From: an uncultured Lachnospiraceae bacterium
Lineage (GTDB): Bacteria > Bacillota_A > Clostridia > Lachnospirales > Lachnospiraceae
NCBI GenBank assembly: GCA_910577835.1
Contig: CAJTOU010000027.1
Span: forward strand, 1 to 45,115
Direction of reading: 5' to 3'
DNA: 45,115 nucleotides
Translations under genes and position numbers: made by a program
Shown: piece by piece, positions 19,001 to 26,313 of the stretch
Numbering within the stretch: position 1 is the stretch's first letter
How the letters are laid out: every line of letters begins with the position of its first letter
The notes under the pieces: model-generated
Databases searched by the model: none
Seen by the model: only the letters and a program-made list of their open reading frames with translations
Told to the model about the DNA's origin: nothing

Positions 19001-19990
19001 GGAGGATTAAAGAGTAATACACTGACAATCAATAATATTGAGGCAGCAGAAGACGGTGTTTACGAAATGCGCCTGTATTATTCTACCGGTGTAGAAAGAA
19101 GAATCTGTTATAGTATTAATGGGGAAGAGGCAATTCGTACAAAGAAGCTGAACTGTGGAGTAAATGCAGTGTCAGCAGACAGCTTTTATGTAAATTTAAA
19201 GAAAGGAAAAAACAGCATAACCTTCTTTAATAACGAAACAAAAGCGCCGGATGTGGACAGAATCGCTGTTTCTAAGCAGAAAGCCAATCAGGAGGCAACT
19301 GTGACTGATAATACAGATGATGGAATTAAGCCGGTTGACGGAACACAATACGAATACACAATATATAATGCGGAGTCCGCAATACTCGCAGGAGGCGCAA
19401 AGCTTGAAAACGGAGGAATCGGATGGCTTGGAAACAGTGCTAACTGTACAGCGGTATTTCATGTAGCCGCTGATGAAACCGGAAGTTATAAGCTTCAGCT
19501 TACTTATTACGCAGGAGAAACAAGAAATGTGCAGATAAAGGTAAACGACGGCGAAGCCAAAACAGTAGTATGTCCGTCTACTGGTTCCTATACCGTGGAT
19601 TCTGCCGAAACGATTTATTTAGATGTAGTATTGCAGGCAGGTGAAAATATTATTACATTGTTTAATGCAGATGGATGGGCACCAAATATTTTAAGTGTTG
19701 GCATTTCCAAAACAACTGTTGAACCTAATGAATCTGAACGTCCGTCAGAAACTTCACCTGAAGACACGTCGGAGAATCCGTCAGAAACTTTGACAGAAAA
19801 TAAGGAACAAAACTCAACAGAGCAAACGACACAGAATGTATCGGAGAAAAAAGATGAAACACTGAGTGGTTCTGAAAAAACAGGAGACACAAGCAATACA
19901 GGGATATATAATATTCTTTTTATAATATCAGCGGCAGTTATGGCAGCGGTTGTTTTAAGCAGAAAGAAAAATAGTAAGAATGAAATATAA
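16049..19990 (+). pseudogene. Surface-anchored GH97 glycosidase (probable alpha-galactosidase) interrupted by an in-frame TAG
   Basis: The two open frames 16049-17641 and 17645-19990 are in the same phase and separated only by TAG at 17642-17644. Together they encode about 1312 residues. In order these are a signal peptide (to about residue 44), a LamG/concanavalin-like domain (about 55-285), the GH97 N-terminal domain (about 300-600, containing the stop), a (beta/alpha)8 catalytic domain with VAWSWWSE and VKVDYYESDNQ, a GH97 C-terminal region, two CBM35-like modules, a Ser/Thr/Glu-rich linker, and KTGD followed by a hydrophobic segment and basic tail. The tail resembles a sortase-type anchor without a perfect LPXTG. 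The Asp encoded at 18179 and Glu at 18326 are candidate nucleophile and acid/base of the retaining GH97 subgroup, which acts on alpha-galactosides. No ribosome binding site or good start follows the TAG. Confidence 0.75.
17642..17644 (+). other. In-frame amber codon inside the GH97 gene
   Basis: TAG lies between NLKI and FGNKQTS, in the middle of the GH97 N-terminal domain. Sequence on both sides stays in one frame and keeps family similarity. TAG ends at least four other genes here (9565, 15932, 23652 and the minus-strand gene ending at 26310), so general recoding is unlikely. A point mutation, a sequencing error or local readthrough remain possible. Confidence 0.85.
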
Positions 19991-20008
19991 AATTTAATTG
20001 AATTTATA

Positions 20009-20060
20009 AATAACAGCTAGTTTAAAAGTTTGTTTTAAATTAGCTGTTATTTTATTTTTA
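20009..20060 (+). terminator. Rho-independent terminator after the GH97 gene
   Basis: The arms 20009-20019 and 20041-20051 (AATAACAGCTA and its complement) are perfect. The pairing continues inward through TTTAAAA/TTTTAAA to about 19 bp with a GTTTG loop, and TTATTTTTA follows. Confidence 0.85.
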
Positions 20061-20159
20061 GTATTGTATAATTCAAAGCATGTATTGTATAATGCTTATG
20101 GACAGTTTTTCCGGATTGCAGTGCAGAAAAAAGGAAAGAAATATTATAAAATAAAAAGC

Positions 20160-20187
20160 TTGCAATTTTTTTGATTTCTTTTATAAT
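20160..20187 (+). promoter_or_regulatory. Promoter for the GH27 gene
   Basis: TTGCAA (20160-20165) and TATAAT (20182-20187) are separated by 16 bp. A loose dyad ATAATC-N18-GATTAT (20183-20212) covers the -10 box and start region and could be an operator, but the arms are short. Confidence 0.5.
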
Positions 20188-20244
20188 CGAAATCGAGTCA
20201 TGTGTTGATTATTAAAAAAATATACAAAAAGGAGACGGTAAGTT

Positions 20245-21390
20245 ATGGAAAGAAAAGCATTATGTAAAGTTCCTCCTATGGGATGGAATTCATGGAACAC
20301 ATTTACAGAAAATATCAGCGAGGACCTGATTAAAGAAACAGTAGATGCCATGAAAGAACAGGGACTGTTAGAGGCAGGATATGAGTATGTGGTGATTGAT
20401 GACTGTTGGAGTTTAAGAGAACGTGACAGTGAAGGAAAGCTGGTGGCAGACCCGGAGAAGTTTCCAAACGGAATGAAGGCGCTGGCGGATTATGTACACG
20501 AAAAAGGCTTTAAATTCGGTATGTATAGCTGTTGTGGAACCAGAACGTGCGCCGGATATCCGGGAAGCCTTGAACATGAATTTGAAGATGCTGCGCAGTT
20601 TGCAGAGTGGGGAGTAGATTATTTGAAATATGATAACTGCTACAAACCGCAAAATCATGATGGAAAAACACTTTACCGCCGAATGGGAATCGCTCTGGCG
20701 AATTCAGGCAGAGATATTGTGTTTTCAGCATGTCAGTGGGGTACTGATTCTGTATATGACTGGATTCGTTCTTCAGGAGCACATTTGTTCCGTTCTACCG
20801 GTGATATTAATGATTCATGGAATTCTATCAGAGATATTGCACATTCACAGCTTGATAAGCAGGCATTTTCAGGAGCATATTGTCACAATGATATGGATAT
20901 GCTGGTGGTCGGCATGTATGGAAAGGGCGGCAATTCATATATTTCTGCCGGAGGCTGTACAGATGAGGAATATCAGACACATTTTTCCTTATGGGCAATT
21001 ATGAATTCACCTCTTATGATTGGATGTGATGTCAGAAAGCTTACTGATACAACAAAGAAAATTTTGATGAATCGGGATTTAATCGCAATTAATCAGGACA
21101 GAGAATGCAGAGCTCCATTTTTATGTTCAGAAAATCCGGAGTCATTTGTTTTGGTAAAGTTTTTATCAAACGGAGATATTGCAATTGGCATGTTTAATAT
21201 GGGTGATACTGCGGCAGGGGTTGCGGTAAACTTCTGGGATATGGGATTGAATGCAGGCTCGGGCAGAGGTCTGGAATTTTATGACTGTATTGAGCATAAA
21301 AATTTGGGAGTAAAGAAAGAAATTTTCTCAAATACTGTACCAGCGCACGGTTCGAAGGTATACAGATGCAGGGTGGTATCTGTAAGGTGA
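20245..21390 (+). CDS. GH27 alpha-galactosidase, intracellular
   Basis: The 381-residue enzyme matches GH27 from end to end. It has PPMGWNSWNTF at the N-terminus, VIDDCW, GMYSCCGTRTCAGYPGS, the nucleophile Asp130 in YLKYDNCY, and the acid/base Asp187 in RSTGDINDSW, followed by ICHNDMDML-like and INQDRE motifs. It should release terminal alpha-linked galactose with retention of configuration. There is no signal peptide, so it works on imported oligosaccharides such as melibiose or raffinose-type sugars. A strong promoter and GGAGA precede it. Its position behind the GH97 gene suggests an extracellular-then-intracellular alpha-galactoside pathway. The last bases overlap the next start (GTGA). 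Confidence 0.92.
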   Translation: MERKALCKVPPMGWNSWNTFTENISEDLIKETVDAMKEQGLLEAGYEYVVIDDCWSLRERDSEGKLVADPEKFPNGMKALADYVHEKGFKFGMYSCCGTRTCAGYPGSLEHEFEDAAQFAEWGVDYLKYDNCYKPQNHDGKTLYRRMGIALANSGRDIVFSACQWGTDSVYDWIRSSGAHLFRSTGDINDSWNSIRDIAHSQLDKQAFSGAYCHNDMDMLVVGMYGKGGNSYISAGGCTDEEYQTHFSLWAIMNSPLMIGCDVRKLTDTTKKILMNRDLIAINQDRECRAPFLCSENPESFVLVKFLSNGDIAIGMFNMGDTAAGVAVNFWDMGLNAGSGRGLEFYDCIEHKNLGVKKEIFSNTVPAHGSKVYRCRVVSVR

Positions 21391-21596
21391 CGGAATATTT
21401 ATGCAAAACCTGCAAAGCAAAGCTGATGTCTGATGAGATAGCTCTGCATAGAAAGCTGTTTGGAAAAGCGTCAAAAGAATTTATGTGTCTTGACTGTCAG
21501 GCGGCATATCTTAGAGTTGAGCGGGAACGTCTGGAAAAGACAATTGAGATGTATCACAAAAGCGGAAGCTGTACCTTATTTGCAAAATGGGAATAA
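21387..21596 (+). CDS. Small CxxC/CxxC protein, putative zinc-binding
   Basis: This 69-residue protein has two CxxC pairs (Cys6/9 and Cys34/37) spaced like a zinc ribbon or treble clef, followed by a charged helix. I favour a GTG start at 21387, which overlaps the GH27 stop as GTGA and gives translational coupling. An ATG seven codons earlier (21366) is possible. I do not recognise the family. Coupling to an alpha-galactosidase gene would be an odd partnership, so it may be a general small zinc protein that merely shares the transcript. Confidence 0.6.
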   Translation: MTEYLCKTCKAKLMSDEIALHRKLFGKASKEFMCLDCQAAYLRVERERLEKTIEMYHKSGSCTLFAKWE

Positions 21597-21666
21597 ATAT
21601 TTATAATTAAAAAAATAAATACAAAGAAAAAATATAAAATAATAAGAAACTTGAGGAGGATAAGTA

Positions 21667-22962
21667 ATGGCAGTAATTGAAGTAGTAAAATACAATGGGG
21701 CTCCTGATGTATTTGCATGGAAATATCCAAGTGAAGAACTTGGCACATGGACACAATTAATTGTAAATGAATCACAAGAAGCAGTTCTTTATAAGGGTGG
21801 AAAGGCACTGGATGTTTTTCCGAGCGGAAGACATACTCTAAGTACCCAAAATATCCCGCTATTAAATCATATTATTAATCTGCCATTTGGTAAAAGGTCT
21901 CCATTTACAGCCGAAGTATGGTATGTGAACAAGCTGTTTAAATTAGATATTAAATGGGGAACAGCTTCTCCGATTCAAATACAGGACCCAAAATATGGAG
22001 TATTTCTTCCAGTACGTTCTAACGGTATTTTCGGGATTCAGATTGAGGACTCAAAGAAATTTCTTATTAAATTAGTAGGAACAATGACAATATTTGATAA
22101 AAAAAGTATTGTTCAGTATTTTAGAGGTATATATGTTACAAAAGTAAAAGATGCGATATCTACTTATATAGTGGAAAAATCTGTAAGTGTACTAGAAATC
22201 AATGTTTATTTAAATGAATTATCAGAAAGCATCAAAGAATGTATTGAGCCAGAAATGGAGAAATATGGTATAAAACTGGTTAATTTTTATGTAAATGAAA
22301 TCAGTGTTCCAGAAGAAGATTTAGCCGTTATAAGACTAAAGCAGGCTTTGGCAAAAAGGGCAGAAATGAATCTTATTGGATATAATTATCAGCAGGAGCG
22401 TTCATTTGACACTATGCAGTCAGCAGCAAGAAACCGCGGTACCGGAACAGCACCATTTATGGGAGCCGGAATGGGTCTTGGAATGGGTGTTGGCCTTGGA
22501 GGAGCAATGTCTAATATGACAAATCAGATGGTTTTTGGAAATTCCGCGGATAATTTATCAGAATGTCCAAAATGTCATGTGAAACTGCCCAAAGGACAGC
22601 GTTTCTGCGGTTCTTGCGGATATGATATGAAAGAATCCAAAAAAGAAACATCAGATAAAAAGGTAATTTATTGTTCCAAGTGCGGAGCAGTAACTAACGG
22701 TTCAAAATTTTGTCCGGAATGTGGTAAAAAATATATTCCATGTCCAGAGTGTGGAGCAGATATGAATGAAGAGGATACTTTCTGCAAGAAATGTAACTAT
22801 GAGCTTCCAAAAAAATGCCCAAAATGTGGTACAGCTTTTTCAGGGAAGATTAAATTTTGTCCAGAATGTGGGGAATGTGTATCAAAAACCTGTCCAAGCT
22901 GTGGAATGGAAATTGATGGAGAACCTAAATTTTGCGCAAACTGTGGAGAAAAGTTGAGGTAA
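21667..22962 (+). CDS. SPFH-domain protein with five C-terminal zinc ribbons (YdjI-like)
   Basis: The 431-residue protein starts with an SPFH/band-7 domain of the YdjI or 'virion core protein-like' type (about residues 1-245, opening with VIEVVKYNGAPDVFAWKYP). A short glycine/methionine-rich hinge follows (about 260-285). Then come five zinc ribbons with cysteines at 300/303/314/317, 336/339/349/352, 359/362/373/376, 384/387/398/401 and 409/412/423/426. It has no transmembrane segment. In Bacillus subtilis the related YdjI is encoded with PspA-like YdjF and takes part in the envelope-stress response. Bacterial relatives more often carry one or two ribbons, so five is notable. AGGAGGAT precedes the ATG and it heads a three-gene operon. 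Confidence 0.85.
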   Translation: MAVIEVVKYNGAPDVFAWKYPSEELGTWTQLIVNESQEAVLYKGGKALDVFPSGRHTLSTQNIPLLNHIINLPFGKRSPFTAEVWYVNKLFKLDIKWGTASPIQIQDPKYGVFLPVRSNGIFGIQIEDSKKFLIKLVGTMTIFDKKSIVQYFRGIYVTKVKDAISTYIVEKSVSVLEINVYLNELSESIKECIEPEMEKYGIKLVNFYVNEISVPEEDLAVIRLKQALAKRAEMNLIGYNYQQERSFDTMQSAARNRGTGTAPFMGAGMGLGMGVGLGGAMSNMTNQMVFGNSADNLSECPKCHVKLPKGQRFCGSCGYDMKESKKETSDKKVIYCSKCGAVTNGSKFCPECGKKYIPCPECGADMNEEDTFCKKCNYELPKKCPKCGTAFSGKIKFCPECGECVSKTCPSCGMEIDGEPKFCANCGEKLR

Positions 22963-22965
22963 TAT

Positions 22966-23652
22966 ATGAATAGAAGAGCAAAAATTTCGATTATAATTGG
23001 CAGTATAGTATTTGTAGCAACATGTATGATATTTATCATTGCAGAGATAGAAATTTATCTTTCAACAACATTGGGAATATGTTTTTTATTGTACTCTGAA
23101 TTGGTATTTTTTGGAGGTTTTGTGGTTGTTGAATATTTAGCTGATAAATCTTCTCAGATTATGACCAGAGCAGGAGTAGGAATTCCTGTTGAGGGATATG
23201 CAATAATTGTATTTTTATCCTCTCTTATTTACATAAATTTTTTAGATTCTTATCCTCGCAGATTTTTGATTTTTCAAATTATACTATTGGTTATCACTGC
23301 TGGAATTGCGCTTGTTACTGCAAATGCATCTAAAACCGCAAAAGAAAGAGATACAGAAATTTTACAGGCAGATTTACGGGTTCAGGAGTTTATAGACAGA
23401 CTTACATTAATAAAAGAATTCATTGATAAAAAAGCTGATATTGATAAATTAATAGACAAAATTAAATATTCTGATAAATCTGCGACGGTTCATGCAGATA
23501 AGGAATTAAATAGTGCCATTTTAAATTTAGAAAATACAATTAAAATACAAGAAGTTGATATATCAGAATTTAATAAACAAATACAAGAAATTGATTTTTT
23601 GATTACAAAAAGAAATTTACAGGTAAGAAATTTAAAACAGGGTAGTATATAG
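22966..23652 (+). CDS. Membrane protein with C-terminal coiled coil, second gene of the SPFH operon
   Basis: The 228-residue protein has four hydrophobic segments within the first 125 residues. A cytoplasmic helical region of about 100 residues follows, rich in Asp, Lys, Ile and Leu with coiled-coil character. I recognise no enzyme motif or named family. It begins three bases after the SPFH gene stop and ends 12 bases before the next gene, so it is certainly cotranscribed. The coiled coil could form a scaffold or bind the SPFH protein at the membrane, which is inference from position. Confidence 0.75.
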   Translation: MNRRAKISIIIGSIVFVATCMIFIIAEIEIYLSTTLGICFLLYSELVFFGGFVVVEYLADKSSQIMTRAGVGIPVEGYAIIVFLSSLIYINFLDSYPRRFLIFQIILLVITAGIALVTANASKTAKERDTEILQADLRVQEFIDRLTLIKEFIDKKADIDKLIDKIKYSDKSATVHADKELNSAILNLENTIKIQEVDISEFNKQIQEIDFLITKRNLQVRNLKQGSI

Positions 23653-23664
23653 GAGGTAAGTATT

Positions 23665-24426
23665 ATGCAAAATAGAATAGAAATACCATCATGCCAGAAA
23701 ATAATCCTTTGGACTATCCTCTTTTGGCCTGTTGGCATATTCTTTTTTTGTAAGAGAGTGAAATTTAATAGAGGGACTGCAAGGAAATTCAGAAAAGTCT
23801 TAAAGGGATTTGGCTACTTTTGTCTGGTTGGTGCTGCTTGTATGCTTATAGGACTTATAGGCAGTAAAACAAATCAAAATACCAAGGCTTTTCTTGAAAC
23901 ATTTTTAAGTTATTTAATTTTTGGAGGACTTATGGTGTATTCTTCTAAAAATATGGAGAAATTTGACAAACACTATATTATATTCAAAGATATTATTATA
24001 AACCATAATGAAAGAAGCTTAGAAAATATTGCAGCACAGGCAGGATTAAGCTATAAAAAAACAGTAAAAGAATTACAGAAGATGATAGATAAATTTTATT
24101 TTGATGAAATATATATTAATTCGGAAAATCGTGAAATTGTCATTCTTAATAATGTTCAGCCTGTACCATCTTCAATAACTTCTTATCCTGTTTTATCTGC
24201 AGTAAATCAGCCTGTTCAAACTGCCCAAGCAACGACAGTAACACAAAACAGAAGTTCTGTTCACCAAACAATGACATCAAACAGAAGCTATACTCATCAA
24301 ACGACGACACCAGCATCAGTGTCGCCAAGAGAAAAAATAGTGAAATGTCCAAATTGTGGCGGTATGAACCGAGTTATGACAGGTAGAATTGTGGAATGTG
24401 ATTTTTGTGGTTCGCCTATAAATTAA
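23665..24426 (+). CDS. Membrane protein with winged-helix-like segment and C-terminal zinc ribbon, third gene of the SPFH operon
   Basis: The 253-residue protein has about three hydrophobic segments (around 15-30, 48-66 and 78-93). A region at about 105-155 follows that reads like a winged helix (SLENIAAQAGLSYKKTVKEL and a beta hairpin). A Gln/Ser/Thr-rich linker leads to a C-terminal zinc ribbon (CPNCGG and CDFCG). AGGAGG stands before the ATG. Membrane proteins with a zinc ribbon, such as Bacillus YdjG, partner YdjI-type SPFH proteins. The winged-helix-like part might mediate protein contacts rather than DNA binding because it is membrane-tethered. No terminator follows before the GH5 gene. 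Confidence 0.75.
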   Translation: MQNRIEIPSCQKIILWTILFWPVGIFFFCKRVKFNRGTARKFRKVLKGFGYFCLVGAACMLIGLIGSKTNQNTKAFLETFLSYLIFGGLMVYSSKNMEKFDKHYIIFKDIIINHNERSLENIAAQAGLSYKKTVKELQKMIDKFYFDEIYINSENREIVILNNVQPVPSSITSYPVLSAVNQPVQTAQATTVTQNRSSVHQTMTSNRSYTHQTTTPASVSPREKIVKCPNCGGMNRVMTGRIVECDFCGSPIN

Positions 24427-24519
24427 AAGATTATTAACCATATAGAAAAATAGATATAAAATATAGTTGTAAAGACTATTTTTATTAAAAAGAAAAATAT
24501 ATAAAAAGGAAAATCTGTA

Positions 24520-26313
24520 ATGAAAAATTTAATAGAAAAATTAAAAGAAAAACTGGCAGCTTCAAAATTGAATATGGGTATTTTTCTATCCTGTCTGCTG
24601 GTTTCTATAATATGCATTATTCTGTTGTTCATTGTGCTTTCCAGAGACACTGCTGTCAACAGCAGTGTACCAGCACGTGAAACTGCTTCACCAACAGATG
24701 CTGAAAAAAAAGAGACAATTGAAAAAACTGACAGTACGACAGAAAGCGAACATATAACAGACAGTGAAACCACTGACGACGCAACAGAAAATGAAACCAG
24801 CCCAGAAAATACTTTAGAAAATACAGAAGCTCCATCTGGAAATGGAAGCGAAAATCCAACTGGTTCATCAGTCCCGTCTTCCACAGAAGGAAATCCGCAA
24901 GGTGGAAATTCGGCTGGCGGCAACTCGGCTGGCAATAATTCCGCTGGTGGAAATTCACAGGGAGGAAATTCATCAGGTGAAGCAGCGCAGATAAATGTCA
25001 ATATATCTGCCGTAAACAGCTGGGAAAGCAACGGCCAAACCTATGTACAATACAGCATCGACCTGACAAACCCTACTGGACAGAAAATTGCCGGCTGGCA
25101 GTTAAATCTGGATTTTACAACAGAAATCACAATTTCCGACAGCTGGGGCGGAACTCTGACCTCGTCAGGAACACAGCTTAATATAGCTCCCGTAGATTAT
25201 ACAAATGAAATCAATCCACAGGAAACAAAAAATCTTGGATTTATTATATACTCTGGAAGCTACGCTTCCGTATCTTCTTACAGTATAAATAATTCAGGAG
25301 GCTCACAGGGTGGAGCATCAAATCCTTCTGGGCCGAATCAAACGGTTCCACAGCCGCCAAATCCTCCTTCCACGCCGGTTGTTTCTGGATTTTACAGTGA
25401 GCATGGAGCTTTGCATGTTTCAGGCACCTCCTTATGTGATAAAAACGGTACCCCGATTCAGCTAAAAGGTGTGAGCACACATGGTCTTAGCTGGTTTCCG
25501 GAGTATGTCAATGCAGATGCATTTTCTTCTCTGCGCTCTTTTGGAGTAAATACCATAAGACTTGCATTGTATACAAGTGAATATAACGGTTATTGCAGCG
25601 GCGGAGACCAGTCTTCTTTGAAAGCACTTGTAAGACAGGGAATCCAATATGCAACTGAGCAGGATATGTATGTAATTGTAGACTGGCATGTCTTAAATGA
25701 CAGAAACCCAAATACTTATATAGAACAGGCCGTGAGCTTCTTCAATGAAATATCCTCACAATATGCCGGTCAGGGAAATATTATCTATGAAATCTGTAAT
25801 GAGCCAAACAGTGGAGTAGCATGGTATGACGGCAGTGGCAATGATATTAAAACCTATGCGGAACGTGTGATAAATACCATTCGTTCCAACGACGCTAATG
25901 CGGTTATTATTGTGGGAACTCCTACATGGTCGCAGGATGTAGATGTAGTGGCAGCCAATCCGTTAGACCATTCCAGATATTCCAATATTATGTATGCCCT
26001 GCATTTCTATGCGGCTACCCATAAGGATTCTTTAAGAAACAAGCTGATATCTGCGTATAATCAGGGACTGCCGATTTTTGTATCGGAATTTAGTATTTGC
26101 GAGGCTTCCGGCAATGGATGGAACGATACCGGTTCAGCAGGACAATGGATGAATTTGTTAAATTCCTATGGCATAAGCTATGTAGCATGGAATCTGTCCA
26201 ACAAAGCGGAATCCTCCTCTTTACTGAACAGTTCCTGTGGAAAAACAGGTGGTTTTTCCTATGATGATTTTTCTGAAAGCGGTAAATGGTATCTGAATCA
26301 GCTTGGAAACTAA
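24520..26313 (+). CDS. Membrane-anchored GH5 endoglucanase with CBM2-like module
   Basis: The 597-residue protein has an N-terminal uncleaved membrane anchor (about residues 18-43) and a Thr/Glu/Ser-rich linker ending in GGNSAGG-type repeats. A CBM2-like cellulose-binding module (about 160-255) follows, then a Pro-rich linker and a GH5 catalytic domain (about 290-597). The acid/base Glu428 is in EICNEPN and the nucleophile Glu523 in FVSEFS. The catalytic domain most resembles the GH5_2 cellulases (LKGVSTHGLSWFPEY, VIVDWHVL). It should cut beta-1,4-glucan at the cell surface. The stop codon overlaps the convergent spoVAF stop by four bases, leaving no space for a terminator. Confidence 0.9.
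   Translation: MKNLIEKLKEKLAASKLNMGIFLSCLLVSIICIILLFIVLSRDTAVNSSVPARETASPTDAEKKETIEKTDSTTESEHITDSETTDDATENETSPENTLENTEAPSGNGSENPTGSSVPSSTEGNPQGGNSAGGNSAGNNSAGGNSQGGNSSGEAAQINVNISAVNSWESNGQTYVQYSIDLTNPTGQKIAGWQLNLDFTTEITISDSWGGTLTSSGTQLNIAPVDYTNEINPQETKNLGFIIYSGSYASVSSYSINNSGGSQGGASNPSGPNQTVPQPPNPPSTPVVSGFYSEHGALHVSGTSLCDKNGTPIQLKGVSTHGLSWFPEYVNADAFSSLRSFGVNTIRLALYTSEYNGYCSGGDQSSLKALVRQGIQYATEQDMYVIVDWHVLNDRNPNTYIEQAVSFFNEISSQYAGQGNIIYEICNEPNSGVAWYDGSGNDIKTYAERVINTIRSNDANAVIIVGTPTWSQDVDVVAANPLDHSRYSNIMYALHFYAATHKDSLRNKLISAYNQGLPIFVSEFSICEASGNGWNDTGSAGQWMNLLNSYGISYVAWNLSNKAESSSLLNSSCGKTGGFSYDDFSESGKWYLNQLGN

Noticed and set aside
17750..19990. Second half of the GH97 gene as an independent gene starting at GTG 17750
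   Set aside because: There is no ribosome binding site, the start would cut into the GH97 N-terminal domain, no signal peptide would be present although the C-terminus is a surface anchor, and the frame is continuous with the upstream part apart from one TAG.
24423..25031. 202-codon minus-strand frame opposite the GH5 linker, rich in Pro and Phe
   Set aside because: It is the mirror of the repetitive Ser/Gly/Glu linker of the GH5 protein, and its regularity comes from those repeats.
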